Notes under the pieces: generated by a model
The model's database searches: none
What the model was told of the DNA's origin: nothing
What the model saw: only the letters and a program-made list of their open reading frames with translations
Made by a program: the position numbers and the translations under genes
Shown here: positions 1-9,911 of the stretch, in pieces
Layout: each line of letters begins with the position of its first letter
Numbering within the stretch: position 1 is the first letter of the stretch
Assembly: GCF_030408755.1 (NCBI RefSeq)
Contig: NZ_CP047209.1
Location: forward strand, 2,418,001-2,482,000
DNA: 64,000 nt
From: Corynebacterium felinum
Lineage (GTDB): Bacteria; Actinomycetota; Actinomycetes; Mycobacteriales; Mycobacteriaceae
Reading direction: 5' to 3'

Positions 1-10
1 TCATAGTTTT

Positions 11-475
11 TTAAAATTCGTCTTCGGGTTCGTTTTCTGCTAGTGGGATCTCATCGAGGGACTCAACGGAGCGCAGGTCAATGTCGTTTGCCCACTCTTC
101 GGGGCGCTCCATGGTTTCGATGCCGTCGACATCAATCAGTGGGCAGTCACGGTAGAGGCGATCTAGGCCGTAGAAATCACGTTCGGCGTTGCGCTGAACA
201 TGGATGACAAGCATGCCGTAGTCGAGCAGCACCCAACGGTTTTCGCGGTTGCCTTCACGGCGCTTTGGCTCGTAGCCTTCCTTCGTCAGCTCGTCTTCAA
301 TCTCTTCAACGATGGCGCGAACCTGGCGCTCATTGTCGGCGGAGGCGAGCAAGAAGATCTCAGAGATCGCCATAACGTCGCTCACGTCGAGGACCGCAAT
401 GTTGCTTGCGAGTTTTTCGTTCGCCGCAAGCGCTGCAATCTGAGCAATGCGTACGGTGTCTTGGGTTGCAGTCAC
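11..475 (-). CDS. rsfS: Ribosomal silencing factor RsfS
   Basis: This 154-aa protein belongs to the RsfS/Iojap family, which binds ribosomal protein L14 on the 50S subunit and blocks subunit joining when nutrients are scarce. The core (about residues 5-115) has the family signatures LDVSDV, FLLASADNERQV and the LLDYGMLVIHVQ stretch; the acidic tail after it is common in actinobacterial members. The start is GTG at 475, with AAGGA five bases upstream. It is the last complete gene of a minus-strand block with nadD and proA upstream, as in other corynebacteria. A minus-strand ATG at 4..2, just past the stop, could begin the next gene but too little is visible to call it. Confidence 0.95.
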   Translation of the reverse strand: MTATQDTVRIAQIAALAANEKLASNIAVLDVSDVMAISEIFLLASADNERQVRAIVEEIEDELTKEGYEPKRREGNRENRWVLLDYGMLVIHVQRNAERDFYGLDRLYRDCPLIDVDGIETMERPEEWANDIDLRSVESLDEIPLAENEPEDEF

Positions 476-673
476 AAAAATCCTTCGTGTTTATGCGTTA
501 AAAAATGTCTACCCTTTAGTTTCCCACGTTTGTGGCATGAATGAGAAAAGACAGTCGCCTAGTCGCTCCAAAATCACAGACCCTAGGCTTCGCTTTACGA
601 CGCCACAACCGTGTTCGCAGCTATCGATTCGCGCTCTCTGACGTCAGATACCAACGGTGACAATGGGAAACTT

Positions 674-1297
674 TCAGTGGGATACAGAGTGCGAGTACAA
701 GCGGTTTTTATTAATGTACTGCACCACCCCGTCGGGCACGAGATACCACACAGGTGCGCCTTGTCTAGCTCGCGTGCGGCAATCAGTGGAGCTAATAGCC
801 ATCGCGGGAATTTCCACTAATTCCACCCGATCGCGGTGTTGTGCCGGAATATTGGTTTCCTCCAGCACATAGCCGGGTCGTGTGACACCGACAAACGTGG
901 CCAGTTGAAACATTTTCTCCCAATCGCGCCACGACATGATCTTCGCCAGCGCATCCGCGCCGGTGATAAAAAACAACTCCGCCGTGGGGAATTGTTTGGA
1001 CAGATCTGTCAACGTATCAATGGTGTAGGTATCCCCTGGACGATCGATATCTACTCGACTCACTGTAAACCGCGGGTTACTTGCGGTGGCAATGACTGTC
1101 ATCAAATATCGATCTTCCGCCGACGATACTTCACGCCCCGCCTTTTGCCACGGTTGGCCAGTGGGCACAAATACAACCAGATCTAGACCGAAGCGGGCGG
1201 CTACTTCACTTCCGGCCACCAAGTGCCCATGATGAATAGGGTCGAAGGTACCACCCATGATGCCGACGCGCGTGGGGTTTTCAGGAAGCGAAGTCAT
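674..1297 (-). CDS. nadD: Nicotinate-nucleotide adenylyltransferase
   Basis: NadD transfers AMP from ATP to nicotinate mononucleotide, making deamido-NAD in the cytoplasm. The N-terminus has the nucleotidyltransferase signature [12 protein letters not shown], and a C-terminal ISSTDCRTR stretch corresponds to the family's ISST.iR motif. I chose ATG at 1297, giving 207 aa, because family members begin a few residues before the [10 protein letters not shown] strand. A TTG eight codons upstream is in frame but less likely. About 200 bases without a gene separate it from rsfS. The order proA, nadD, rsfS is the usual one in this genus. Confidence 0.95.
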   Translation of the reverse strand: MTSLPENPTRVGIMGGTFDPIHHGHLVAGSEVAARFGLDLVVFVPTGQPWQKAGREVSSAEDRYLMTVIATASNPRFTVSRVDIDRPGDTYTIDTLTDLSKQFPTAELFFITGADALAKIMSWRDWEKMFQLATFVGVTRPGYVLEETNIPAQHRDRVELVEIPAMAISSTDCRTRARQGAPVWYLVPDGVVQYINKNRLYSHSVSH

Positions 1298-1376
1298 ACA
1301 ACGATCATGCGCTTGCTTCAATCGCTTTGCAAATAGCAGATGAGAACACCAGCGCAGCCTTTCTTAGCAAGCTAGG

Positions 1377-2672
1377 TTATGGGCGGGTGTGGCCCGCCCC
1401 GTCCAAAATCCACTTGGTGCTGGTCAGTTCCGGTAGCGCCATCGGCCCGCGGGCATGCAACTTTTGGGTGGAAATCCCAATTTCAGCACCCATGCCGTAC
1501 TGCTCACCGTCAGTAAAAGCTGTGGAGGCATTCAGCATGACTGCAGCCGAATCTACCTGTTGGGCGAATTTCTGCAGCGTGGATGCCTTGCGGCTGGAAA
1601 TACCTTCAGTGTGCCCGGTGGAATAGCGACGAATGTGCTCAATAGCCCCATCAACACCATCGACAATTTTCGCAGCAATATCCAGTGAAAGGTATTCTTC
1701 CTCCCAATCGCTGTCTGTTGCTTGGACTACGTTGTGTGCCCCGATTGCCTGAAGTTCATCGACGTTTCCGTGGACTGTCACTCCTGCATCTTGCAGTGCC
1801 TGGATAATCTTGAGCTGAGCATCGGCGCTGAGGGCGGCGTCGATAAGCACTGTTTCGGTGGCGTTGCACACTGATGTGCGTCGGGTTTTGCCGTTGAGAA
1901 GCAGCGCAATGCCTTCATCGATATCGGCGTCGCGGTCGATATAGAAGTGGCAGTTACCAGTACCAGTTTCGATAGTCGGCACCGTCGCGCCAGTAACCAC
2001 GGCGTTGATTAAGCCCGCACCGCCGCGCGGAATGACCACATCGACGAGTCCGCGCAAGGTGATCAGATCTTGGACACTATCGTGAGTTTCGCAGGGAAGT
2101 AGCTGCACGATTTCTTCAGGAAGCCCGTGCTCTTTCAGCACAGATTGGAGAATTTCGACGAGTGCTTGGTTGGAGTTTTTTGCCGACTTACTGCCGCGCA
2201 GCAACGCAACGTTGCCGGATTTTAGTGCGAGCCCGAACGCATCGACGGTGACGTTGGGGCGTGCTTCGTACACCATGCCCATCACGCCGAGGGGGACGCG
2301 AATCTGGCGCATGTGAATTCCGTTGGGCATGACTGATCCCTGCACTATTTCGCCGACGGGATCTTTCAGGCGCGCGACTTGGCGCAACCCGTCTGCGATC
2401 CCTTCGATGCGTTGTGGGTCGAGTGCGAGCCTGTCGATAATATTGTCTGCCACGTTGTGTGCGCGTGCGTTGTCGATGTCGCGTTGGTTGGCGGCAAGGA
2501 TTTCGTCGGTGCGTGCGATGAGTGCATGCGCGGCAGCTTCAAGGAGTGTGTTCTTTTCTCCTGCGCTGAGTTGTGCGGCTAGTGGTGCTACGCGTTTTGC
2601 TGTGGTGGCTTTGCTGATGACTTCTTCGCGTTCGTGGGCGCGGGCGTTTTCGGCTGTGTTGCTGGTGTTCAT
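1377..2672 (-). CDS. proA: Gamma-glutamyl phosphate reductase
   Basis: ProA reduces glutamyl-5-phosphate to glutamate-5-semialdehyde with NADPH, the second step of proline synthesis. The 431-aa length fits the family. The aldehyde-dehydrogenase fold is visible from residue about 20: the cofactor-binding region carries ALKSGNVALLRGSKSA, and the catalytic cysteine lies in the RTSVCNATETVL segment. The protein ends in a typical GPMALPELTSTKW stretch. The start is ATG at 2672. In Corynebacterium glutamicum proB and proA are separated by a putative 2-hydroxyacid dehydrogenase gene (established knowledge). Here the gene between them encodes an HtaA-type surface protein instead. Confidence 0.96.
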   Translation of the reverse strand: MNTSNTAENARAHEREEVISKATTAKRVAPLAAQLSAGEKNTLLEAAAHALIARTDEILAANQRDIDNARAHNVADNIIDRLALDPQRIEGIADGLRQVARLKDPVGEIVQGSVMPNGIHMRQIRVPLGVMGMVYEARPNVTVDAFGLALKSGNVALLRGSKSAKNSNQALVEILQSVLKEHGLPEEIVQLLPCETHDSVQDLITLRGLVDVVIPRGGAGLINAVVTGATVPTIETGTGNCHFYIDRDADIDEGIALLLNGKTRRTSVCNATETVLIDAALSADAQLKIIQALQDAGVTVHGNVDELQAIGAHNVVQATDSDWEEEYLSLDIAAKIVDGVDGAIEHIRRYSTGHTEGISSRKASTLQKFAQQVDSAAVMLNASTAFTDGEQYGMGAEIGISTQKLHARGPMALPELTSTKWILDGAGHTRP

Positions 2673-3138
2673 AGGCGCTAATAGTAGTAGCTTGTGGGGG
2701 TTTGTGTTCCGGATGCGGAAAATGCGGTGGTGCGGGTTACCTCCAAACCTTCAGCGTAACGTGGGGATTAGCACTACCCTAAACCTTCAAGGTAATCCGT
2801 GTAACGAGTGCAAAAGATTCCCCATTTATCTACCCAGTACCCACCACATATTTGCTGTGCACCAGCTGGAGATAAACTTCCCGTCAAGGAAACCACATTG
2901 CCCAAAATTGGTTTCCTTGCGCAGAAGGTCGAGACTCTCTAGCTGAGGAGAAGCGCATAGCAAACGATGGCTTTGAAGAAATCTCTGTGCGTTCGTATTT
3001 ACTTTGAAAAGGTTTGGTAATCCCGGTTCGCTGACGGTCAAGACAACCGCACCACCGCATTTTGTGGCAATGCCCTCCTCCCTCTTTATTCAGCCCAGTG
3101 AGGGAAAAGGGCAAGTCTATTCAGTGATTTTTGCTTCT
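2673..3138. other. Non-coding gap upstream of proA
   Basis: This 466-base stretch contains no gene I can support. It should hold the proA promoter and the 3' end of the surface-protein transcript. The only structure seen is a pair of similar direct repeats at 2745-2763 and 2781-2801, both beginning AAACCTTCA and ending in CGTG. Confidence 0.5.
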
Positions 3139-4242
3139 TTAGAATTTCGGAAGCTTAAATCCTGGGATCAGGTTGAACTGCTGCAGCGCCGCAACAATAC
3201 CGCCGATCACAGCCAGGACACCTACTGCACCCAAGATTCCGAACAGAATCTTCTTCCAGTCAGTCTTCGCTGGTGGCTGTGGCGCTGGAGTGGAGGTGGT
3301 ACCCGATGGCTTCGGGGCAGTTGTGGTTGGCTTTGGTGCCGTAGTAGTCGGCTTCGGCGCGGTAGTGGTTGGCTTCGGCGCGGTAGTGGTTGGCTTTGGT
3401 GCCGTTGTGGTTGGCTTCGGCGCAGGATCCGTAGGCTGTGGTGCTGGATCCGTAGGCTGTGGCGCTGGAGCCTGCGGGCAGGTCTTCTTCACCTTCAGCT
3501 CCACGTTGACATCATCAACTTCGGGCTTGTACGTATCCGAGTACGTACCCATAAAGATAATGTCGACACCTTCGATGTATTGCTTCTTTGTCGCTTCATC
3601 GTAACGAGTACCAGGCTTCTTCTCATACTTCAGCGCAGTAGCATCCAACTTCAAAGTATCGCCTTGGAGCACCCAGCCCGAAGACTCGCCCTTAGCAAAG
3701 GAATCAGTACCAGACTTCAGGTTCTCTGGAACACGATCATCTGGGGTGTAATCGGTCATACCCTTGCCCTCAACGTAGTAGCCTTCATAGGTCACGCCAG
3801 GACGAACGACAGTCTTGCCACCTTCAACATAAGCCTCAATGAATGGAGACTTCATTGTTGATTCCAATGCCCCATGGTGTCCCTTGAACTTCACAGTGGA
3901 AGGGATGGTCTTGATCGTGGCACTCTTCACCGTTCCATCGGGATTGAAGTTAACCACCGTACCGGAAGGATTCACTTCAAAGTGGAACTGGAAGTCATTC
4001 GCTCCCTTTGACTTTCCATTGTCAGTAGCACCAGTGACCGTCCAATCACCCTTTGCGATTGGACCCGTAACGTAAGCGCGCCAAGACTGCTTGATGCCCC
4101 ACTTAAGGGTTCCAGACTCGACAGTAATTTCAGGATTAGCACACTGCGCTGGATCATCAGCAAACGCCTGGGGAACAACAACGCCACCAAACGCAACTGC
4201 GGATCCGGCTGTCAATGCAATGAGTGAGGTACGAAGCTTCAT
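3139..4242 (-). CDS. HtaA-domain haemin-binding surface protein
   Basis: This 367-aa protein looks like an exported haem-binding protein. Residues 1-28 are a signal peptide ending in AFA. Residues about 42-250 form one HtaA domain, opening with the characteristic LKWGIKQSWRAYVTGPIAKG. Residues 256-325 are a Pro/Thr-rich stalk with five APKPTTT repeats. Residues about 331-352 are a membrane helix, followed by a short basic tail. There is no LPXTG motif, so it is probably held by the C-terminal helix. HtaA-type proteins of pathogenic corynebacteria bind haemin and haemoglobin and pass haem to the HmuTUV transporter (established for HtaA, ChtA and ChtC). A DtxR-like box lies just upstream, which supports iron control. 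It sits alone between proB and proA, with no haem transporter nearby. Confidence 0.85.
   Translation of the reverse strand: MKLRTSLIALTAGSAVAFGGVVVPQAFADDPAQCANPEITVESGTLKWGIKQSWRAYVTGPIAKGDWTVTGATDNGKSKGANDFQFHFEVNPSGTVVNFNPDGTVKSATIKTIPSTVKFKGHHGALESTMKSPFIEAYVEGGKTVVRPGVTYEGYYVEGKGMTDYTPDDRVPENLKSGTDSFAKGESSGWVLQGDTLKLDATALKYEKKPGTRYDEATKKQYIEGVDIIFMGTYSDTYKPEVDDVNVELKVKKTCPQAPAPQPTDPAPQPTDPAPKPTTTAPKPTTTAPKPTTTAPKPTTTAPKPTTTAPKPSGTTSTPAPQPPAKTDWKKILFGILGAVGVLAVIGGIVAALQQFNLIPGFKLPKF
3319..3423 (-). repeat. Five 21-bp repeats encoding APKPTTT
   Basis: Five tandem copies of a 21-base unit encode the heptapeptide APKPTTT in the stalk of the HtaA-type protein. The copies differ only at scattered positions. 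Arrays like this can gain or lose units by slippage, changing stalk length without breaking the frame. Confidence 0.9.
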
Positions 4243-4276
4243 GGGTTTCCTTTCGGTCGATCGAGAACTTTTGAAG

Positions 4277-4295
4277 CAAGGTAACCCTAACCGTA
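4277..4295 (-). promoter_or_regulatory. DtxR-like iron box
   Basis: The 19 bases match the DtxR consensus TWAGGTWAGSCTWACCTWA at 16 positions, counted by hand. The site lies about 35 bases upstream of the ATG of the HtaA-type gene, where a bound repressor would cover the promoter. DtxR represses haem-uptake and siderophore genes when iron is plentiful. Two of the three mismatches are at the outer edges of the motif. Confidence 0.6.
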
Positions 4296-4634
4296 GTTAC
4301 GAATCGATAACGAAAGCAAGCGATATTTTCTTTGAGGAACATAAGACACCAGCGCAGTGGCACAAAAGCTACCCCAATCTGTCGCATGACGCACCCCTAA
4401 AATCACCCCCATATAGGGGGAATTTACGGTTTTGGATACATCCCCGCCCCAAAAAAATTGCACCGTAGTGCACAACCCCTCCCACTTTCGACTCCCTCCC
4501 CCTCGCGCGCACTATCTCACCGCTCTATGCTCCTCAGGCGAATCGCTTAACCACCATCGCAAAAATACTCACTACACAGATCGGACGTTCAACACCATCA
4601 AGGATGTGATGACCAACCTGCTTCGACCAATATC
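4296..4634. other. Non-coding gap between proB and the HtaA-type gene
   Basis: No gene is supported here. The stretch should hold the promoter of the HtaA-type gene at its left end. The C-rich part around 4400-4500 has no clear secondary structure or reading frame. Confidence 0.5.
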
Positions 4635-4664
4635 AAAAGCCATACAGGTTTTCCCTGTATGGCC
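4635..4664 (-). terminator. Terminator after proB
   Basis: Ten-base arms GCCATACAGG and CCTGTATGGC enclose a five-base loop. On the minus strand the hairpin is followed by TTTTG, as expected for a rho-independent terminator of proB. Confidence 0.85.
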
Positions 4665-4699
4665 TTGAGATTACGCATACTGTGACAGTGCTTTTCGTG

Positions 4700-5815
4700 C
4701 TACGCACGCGAAGCGAAATTCGATAAATAATCCGCATGCACCACAGGGCGTTGCATACCTGCTGGCATATCCACCGTATGCTTGCCCAACATACCCACGA
4801 GTGTTTCCGAATCATAGGCCACCTCACCGCGGCCAATAATCTCACCACCAGGGCCCACAATGTCCACGATCTCACCGGAGTGAAAATCGCCCTCAATTTC
4901 CTGAATGCCCACCGCAAGCAGCGAATTGCCGCCCGCAGTCACAGCTTTCACCGCACCGGCGTCGATACGCAAAACCCCCTCAGAGTCAGCGGCGTACAGC
5001 GCCCAGAACTTCCAGGCCGACAACCTATCTTCCTTCGGATGGAACACAGTTCCCACACTGGCATCGTCCAAAGCCACACCGATGTTCGCTGCGGACGTCA
5101 ACAGCACAGGTACGCCGCCACGCGACGCGATTCGCGCAGCAGACACCTTCGAAGCCATACCGCCCGTGCCCACAGCACCGCCATCGCCAGCGATTACACC
5201 GCGCAAATCGTTGCCGTCACGCACCTCATCAATAAATCGTGCCGATGGGTCAATCGGGTTCTTATCAAAAAGCCCATCCACATCTGACAACAGAATAAGA
5301 GCATCAGCGCAGGTTAAATGCGCCACCAAAGCAGCAAGGCGATCGTTATCGCCAAAACGCATCTCAGAAGTAGCCACCGTGTCATTTTCATTCACGACCG
5401 GAACCACACCCAGATGCAAAAGACGCTCAATTGTACGCTGCGCATTACGCGCACGATCACGACGACCCGCATCAGAAGCGGTGAGCAAAACTTGCCCAAT
5501 AGTCTTGCCGTAGCGGGCAAAACTCGCACCCCACGTGTGCATCAGATGCACCTGGCCCACCGCAGCCACAGCCTGCTTGGTTGCCAAGTCACTCGGGCGT
5601 GCCTTCAAACCCAACGGGCCCATGCCCGCCGCCACAGCACCGGAGGACACCACAATGATTTCACTCCCCTTGCCCAAGCGACGTTGCATCGCATTCACCA
5701 ACGAATCAATGCGCAACGGATCAACCGTGTGGTCAGGACCAGTCAAGGAAGAAGAACCAATCTTGACCACAATGCGCTTCGCCTCACTAATGTGGCGCCT
5801 GAGCTGCATATTCAT
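4700..5815 (-). CDS. proB: Glutamate 5-kinase
   Basis: ProB phosphorylates glutamate to glutamyl-5-phosphate, the first and usually feedback-controlled step of proline synthesis. The kinase domain (about residues 10-265) opens with [11 protein letters not shown] and contains [10 protein letters not shown] and the [10 protein letters not shown] nucleotide loop. A C-terminal PUA domain (about 275-355) is present, as in full-length ProB. I placed the start at ATG 5815, which overlaps the obg stop as TAATG and suggests coupled translation. An ATG two codons further in, or one four codons upstream inside obg, is also possible. The hairpin downstream separates it from the HtaA-type gene. Confidence 0.95.
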   Translation of the reverse strand: MNMQLRRHISEAKRIVVKIGSSSLTGPDHTVDPLRIDSLVNAMQRRLGKGSEIIVVSSGAVAAGMGPLGLKARPSDLATKQAVAAVGQVHLMHTWGASFARYGKTIGQVLLTASDAGRRDRARNAQRTIERLLHLGVVPVVNENDTVATSEMRFGDNDRLAALVAHLTCADALILLSDVDGLFDKNPIDPSARFIDEVRDGNDLRGVIAGDGGAVGTGGMASKVSAARIASRGGVPVLLTSAANIGVALDDASVGTVFHPKEDRLSAWKFWALYAADSEGVLRIDAGAVKAVTAGGNSLLAVGIQEIEGDFHSGEIVDIVGPGGEIIGRGEVAYDSETLVGMLGKHTVDMPAGMQRPVVHADYLSNFASRA

Positions 5816-7326
5816 TAGCCCTGCCAACGCTCCCGATCAGCAGTTTGACCCTCGCCGAAATCAAGCTCATCGATCAGACCACGACGAACCTGAGAAGCAC
5901 GCTTACGCTCAGCAGCAGACACACGCTCAGTGCGCGACAGACGAATATCCGTACCACGACCAGTCAAGGTTGGATCAACACCCGCAGCAGTCATTGGCTC
6001 CCACTCAAAGGAAACCGGACCAATGCTCACAGTGCAGCCCGCGCGTGCACCAGCCTTATGCAGCGCGTCTTCCACACCCATGCGGTTGAGGCGGTCAGCG
6101 AGATAACCAACTGCTTCATCATTTTCAAAGTCAGTCTGGATAATCCAGCGCTCAGGCTTCTCACCTGTCACAATGAAACCGCCTTCGATCTGTGGGTCAG
6201 GGTGAATCTCAAAATCGTGGCCCTTGCCCTTAGCATCCACTGCCTTCGGGCGAACAATTAGGCGGTTCTCCACCTTCTCCTTCGGACGCGACTTACGCGC
6301 CTCCTGCACAATCTCCAACAGCTTGTACTTCAGAGGATCGAGACCCTTACGAGCAACAGCTGAGATGATGAACACAGGCCAGCCGAACTGCGCCTCAAGG
6401 TCTTCCTTCACAAACTCCGCAAGCTCCTGCGCTTCTGGAATATCCACCTTGTTCAGCACGATGATGCGCGGACGATCACGCAAATCCCCCAAGGACGTAT
6501 CCTCATCCAACGCCGACTGGTAGGCAGCAAGCTCCGCTTCCAACGCCTCAATATCGGAGGCAGGATCACGGCCCGGCTCCAACGTTGCGGTATCCACAAC
6601 GTGCGCCAGCACTGCGGTGCGCTCAATGTGGCGCAAGAAATCCAGGCCAAGGCCCTTGCCCTCCGAAGCGCCAGGAATCAGGCCAGGCACATCAGCAATG
6701 GTGAAGGTTTCGTGGCCGACCTCCACCACACCAAGGTTAGGGACTAGGGTGGTGAAAGGATAGTCACCGATCTTTGGCTTCGCAGCCGAAAGCACAGAAA
6801 TTAACGAGGATTTGCCCGCCGAAGGGAAACCAACCAAACCGACGTCAGCCATCGACTTCAGCTCAAGAATGATGTCGTGCTGTTCGCCGGGCTCACCCTT
6901 GAGCGCAAAACCAGGCGCTTTACGGGCAGAAGACGCCAATGCTGCGTTACCCAAACCACCAAAACCGCCTTGAGCTGCGATAAAACGCATGCCCACGCTG
7001 GTGAGGTCGGCGAGAGTCTCGCCCTTGTCGTTGAGCACAACAGTGCCTGCGGGTACTTCCAGTACGAGGTCTTCGCCGCGGGCACCGTTGCGGTGATCGC
7101 CGGCGCCGTTCGCGCCACGCTGCGCCTTGATGTGGGGGCGGTAGTGCAGGTCAAGAAGGGTGTGCACCTGGGAGGAGACTTCCAAAACGATGTCGCCACC
7201 ATGCCCGCCGTTACCACCGTCGGGTCCTCCGAGTGGTTTGAATTTTTCGCGGTGGATGGAGGCGCAGCCGTTGCCGCCATCGCCTGCTGTGAGGTGCAAG
7301 ACCACGCGGTCGACAAAACGTGCCAT
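5815..7326 (-). CDS. obg: GTPase Obg (CgtA)
   Basis: Obg is an essential GTPase that works in late assembly of the 50S ribosomal subunit and in stress responses. The 503-aa protein has the glycine-rich Obg fold at residues 1-160 ([16 protein letters not shown] near the start). The G domain follows, with P-loop GFPSAGKSS, switch region DVPGLIPGA and specificity motif NKVD, and then a C-terminal OCT domain with [13 protein letters not shown]. The ATG at 7326 was chosen over an in-frame start 16 codons upstream because family proteins begin at ARFVDRV. In corynebacteria obg normally follows rpmA directly; here about 8 kb of surface-protein genes lie between them, ended by a strong terminator, so obg probably has its own promoter. 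Confidence 0.96.
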   Translation of the reverse strand: MARFVDRVVLHLTAGDGGNGCASIHREKFKPLGGPDGGNGGHGGDIVLEVSSQVHTLLDLHYRPHIKAQRGANGAGDHRNGARGEDLVLEVPAGTVVLNDKGETLADLTSVGMRFIAAQGGFGGLGNAALASSARKAPGFALKGEPGEQHDIILELKSMADVGLVGFPSAGKSSLISVLSAAKPKIGDYPFTTLVPNLGVVEVGHETFTIADVPGLIPGASEGKGLGLDFLRHIERTAVLAHVVDTATLEPGRDPASDIEALEAELAAYQSALDEDTSLGDLRDRPRIIVLNKVDIPEAQELAEFVKEDLEAQFGWPVFIISAVARKGLDPLKYKLLEIVQEARKSRPKEKVENRLIVRPKAVDAKGKGHDFEIHPDPQIEGGFIVTGEKPERWIIQTDFENDEAVGYLADRLNRMGVEDALHKAGARAGCTVSIGPVSFEWEPMTAAGVDPTLTGRGTDIRLSRTERVSAAERKRASQVRRGLIDELDFGEGQTADRERWQG

Positions 7327-7402
7327 GTATTTGGTTACCTTCCCATGTATTGCTTCAAGGCCATCAAGACCCATAAGTATGTCGATTCTAGCAAGGGAAA
7401 AA

Positions 7403-7466
7403 GGCAGCGGCCTAAATCCCCGCTTCGCCTTCGGTGGCTTTGAGTGCGGGTTTTAAGGCCGCTGCC
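7403..7466 (-). terminator. Strong terminator between the surface-protein cluster and obg
   Basis: Eleven-base arms GGCAGCGGCCT and AGGCCGCTGCC pair exactly across an inner region that can also fold. On the minus strand the hairpin is followed by TTTTT. It closes the surface-protein transcripts before obg. Confidence 0.9.
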
Positions 7467-7537
7467 TTGTGCAACGGTGCAGTAAGGTGTCGCGAAGTGT
7501 GGGCGTCGTAACGCCTTGTGCATCGCTTATGTGCTGC

Positions 7538-9877
7538 TTATCGACGCCCAGTTGAGGAACCAGGTACCTGTGGCGCTGGCACTGCGCCGGCGCGCACGGC
7601 GGCGAAGAAACCACCGATTGCGAGAGCCAGCGCACCAACAACACCAGCGATGATCTTCCACACGTAGCTAGGAACAGCTTCGGAAATGATCGAGGACAAG
7701 CTTGGCTTTGGTGGCTCCGGTGGTACTGGTGCCCACACATTCACAGTCTTTTGTGCTGTCAGGCCGCCTACCTTTGCCACCATCACAACATCCCCTTCGG
7801 TTTCTGGGGTGAAGGTGAAGGTTGCAGTACCTTTGTCCGAAGTGCGTTCTTTGTACTCAGCATCGCCGATTCGTAGGGTGACAACGGCATCGGCTACAGG
7901 TTGGTTGGCGGTGTCGCCGACCTGAACTGTGTAGGTGGTTTCCTCACCAACCTTCACCTTTGCGGGGCCGTCAATGCTCAGCTGGGACATGCGTGATTTC
8001 ACGGCGACTGCTGGTAGTTGCTGCTCACCTGCGGGGGCGCAGCGCATCAGTGTTTTTGCTTCAGCCTTGAACTTGTCGTTTTCTGAGGACGCAACCTTGT
8101 AGTGTGCGATGAAGGTGATGAAGGAATCCTCTGCCTTGTTGGCGTTGATGTCGGCTGCTTGTGGAAGCTGTGCGCGCACTAGTCCTTCTTCAGTTGCCTT
8201 CATCTTCAGGTCGATCCATGGGAACTTCACGCTCAGTTTATCTTCATCAACCTGTGCGCTCAGGCCACCGGTTGCGGCAGCGGTAATGGATGCTAGATCG
8301 GCTGGGTCTACCGAATCGGAGTCGGTGTCTTTGCGCATAAGGATATTTCCGCTGTCTAAGGTTGCTTGGCCTTCACCAATGCCTGCTTTTTCCGCTGCAA
8401 CAAGCTGGGCATTTTCGGGGGCACGAAGGCGTAGGCGGGCTTGGGAAATCTCGGTATTAGTTACGGTGATGAAGCTGTTGCGCTGGTAGCCACTTGCGCC
8501 AACGAGTTCCTTCGGGCGCAGCGAGTAGGTGAATTCATCACCAACGCGTACCGATTCTGGTGCTACGACATCCATGTTCAGCATGAACCCGGGGTTGGTT
8601 TTCGCACGGGCAGTATCCCCGTGCACACCCGCAACATGGGTGTTGAGTAGTACTGGTGCTTCTGGGTTGGGGTTTTCTGCTGGCTGTGTTGTGTCTGGGG
8701 TAGCCATGCAGAGGAAGGGGATGTTCAGTGGGGTGACCACATCGGGGTTTGCGGTGGTTACTTGGTAGTCGTAAGTAGCGCTGACTTCACCTACAGATGC
8801 CTTGAAGGAGACGGTGCCTGGTTGTTCAGGTGTGAAGGTGTAGTCGATCTGCCCTTTGGCGTCGCTGACGAAGAGTTCGCGGCGCCCATTCACTTCCAAG
8901 ATCACTGGCTCTTGTGGTTGTGGGGTGCCGTTGGCATCTACTGCGGTGACAGTGATTGCGGCTGGTTCTTCCGCGCGACCTGGGTTCGGGTTCGCACTGA
9001 ACTTCAGTTCTGTGGTTTTACCCGACACCTTGGATGCATCAATGACCTTCACCTTTGGCATACCCGCGAAATTCACAGGGGTGCAACGCACAAGGGCAAG
9101 GGTGTTGAGATTACCCACAATAGGTGCTTGCGCAGTCACGTCACCCAACATGGAGAAGAAGGATTCATTAGCTGGATAATGCCTATCCGTGTGGTTTGTA
9201 ACCAAAGGGAAAGATGGCTGAATTTCGCCTTCCTGCGTTGCTGTCATGCTGATGCGCACATCCGGCAGATCGAAGCCCATGCGGTTACCCCGCTGTTGGC
9301 CGGTCATGCCTTTGACATCCTTCTTTTTAATTGTCGAAGGATTGTTGGTGTCCATATCATCAGTGATGGTTTCACCGGAGAGACGAACTCGGGTATCCGA
9401 ATCCTTGAAAAGCTGAACCCCAGCGCTATGACCTTCGATGGTTGTTTCATGAATTTCTGCGTTCTGCGGCAAATCCATCGTGAGCTTGGCTTGCTCCATG
9501 GAATTCATGATCACAGTTGCGCCACTAGCACTGAAGGGATTTGGCAAGCCGACGAAGCCGGGCTTGAGCACATAGTCAAACTTTTGCCCCTTCTCCACTG
9601 CCTTAGGAGCTTCAACCTTCAGTTTGAATCGGAACGCATCAATGGCATGCACACCATTAGCCTGGGTGACAAAACCACTACTATTAACCGAAATCGAGCA
9701 CTTGAATTGCAGGTCGAAAGATTGCGGAACCGCAGCAGCCTGGGGCGCGGCAACCACAGCCAGTGCACTAGCTGCCAGAGTAGGGACGACCACGGTCGCA
9801 ATGGACTTAGTCAAAGTGTTTTTCTTCTGCCCACGACCACGTCGCGGCAGGACGAAAAAAGTGTGATTTTTCATCAT
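7538..9877 (-). CDS. Large exported surface protein with two Cys-bracketed domains
   Basis: This 779-aa protein is exported: a basic start is followed by a hydrophobic signal segment (about 26-49) ending AAAVP. It then alternates two modules. Two long domains each open and close with a cysteine (Cys60-Cys265 and Cys390-Cys613). Each is followed by an immunoglobulin-like repeat (about 280-375 and 630-715) of the type that ends FTPETEGDVVMVAKVGG. A Pro-rich linker leads to a C-terminal membrane helix (about 738-762) and a short basic tail. There is no LPXTG sorting motif. I do not recognise the Cys-bracketed domain with confidence; DUF6801-like domains of actinobacterial secreted proteins are a possibility. 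It is the last of three related minus-strand genes. The ATG at 9877 has only a weak ribosome binding site. A role in adhesion or envelope structure is inference. Confidence 0.8.
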   Translation of the reverse strand: MMKNHTFFVLPRRGRGQKKNTLTKSIATVVVPTLAASALAVVAAPQAAAVPQSFDLQFKCSISVNSSGFVTQANGVHAIDAFRFKLKVEAPKAVEKGQKFDYVLKPGFVGLPNPFSASGATVIMNSMEQAKLTMDLPQNAEIHETTIEGHSAGVQLFKDSDTRVRLSGETITDDMDTNNPSTIKKKDVKGMTGQQRGNRMGFDLPDVRISMTATQEGEIQPSFPLVTNHTDRHYPANESFFSMLGDVTAQAPIVGNLNTLALVRCTPVNFAGMPKVKVIDASKVSGKTTELKFSANPNPGRAEEPAAITVTAVDANGTPQPQEPVILEVNGRRELFVSDAKGQIDYTFTPEQPGTVSFKASVGEVSATYDYQVTTANPDVVTPLNIPFLCMATPDTTQPAENPNPEAPVLLNTHVAGVHGDTARAKTNPGFMLNMDVVAPESVRVGDEFTYSLRPKELVGASGYQRNSFITVTNTEISQARLRLRAPENAQLVAAEKAGIGEGQATLDSGNILMRKDTDSDSVDPADLASITAAATGGLSAQVDEDKLSVKFPWIDLKMKATEEGLVRAQLPQAADINANKAEDSFITFIAHYKVASSENDKFKAEAKTLMRCAPAGEQQLPAVAVKSRMSQLSIDGPAKVKVGEETTYTVQVGDTANQPVADAVVTLRIGDAEYKERTSDKGTATFTFTPETEGDVVMVAKVGGLTAQKTVNVWAPVPPEPPKPSLSSIISEAVPSYVWKIIAGVVGALALAIGGFFAAVRAGAVPAPQVPGSSTGRR

Positions 9878-9911
9878 TGTGTCACGTCTTTTCTTTCTCG
9901 CGAGTCAGTCG

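Noticed and set aside
2745..2801. Regulatory direct repeats upstream of proA
   Set aside because: The two copies are similar but short and match no regulator motif I know; kept only as a note in the gap entry.
3319..3423. Short tandem repeats as a CRISPR array
   Set aside because: The units are contiguous 21-base coding repeats without spacers.
3004..3861. Plus-strand open frame of 285 codons with Trp/Arg-rich repeats
   Set aside because: The repeats are the reverse reading of the APKPTTT stalk of the HtaA-type gene.
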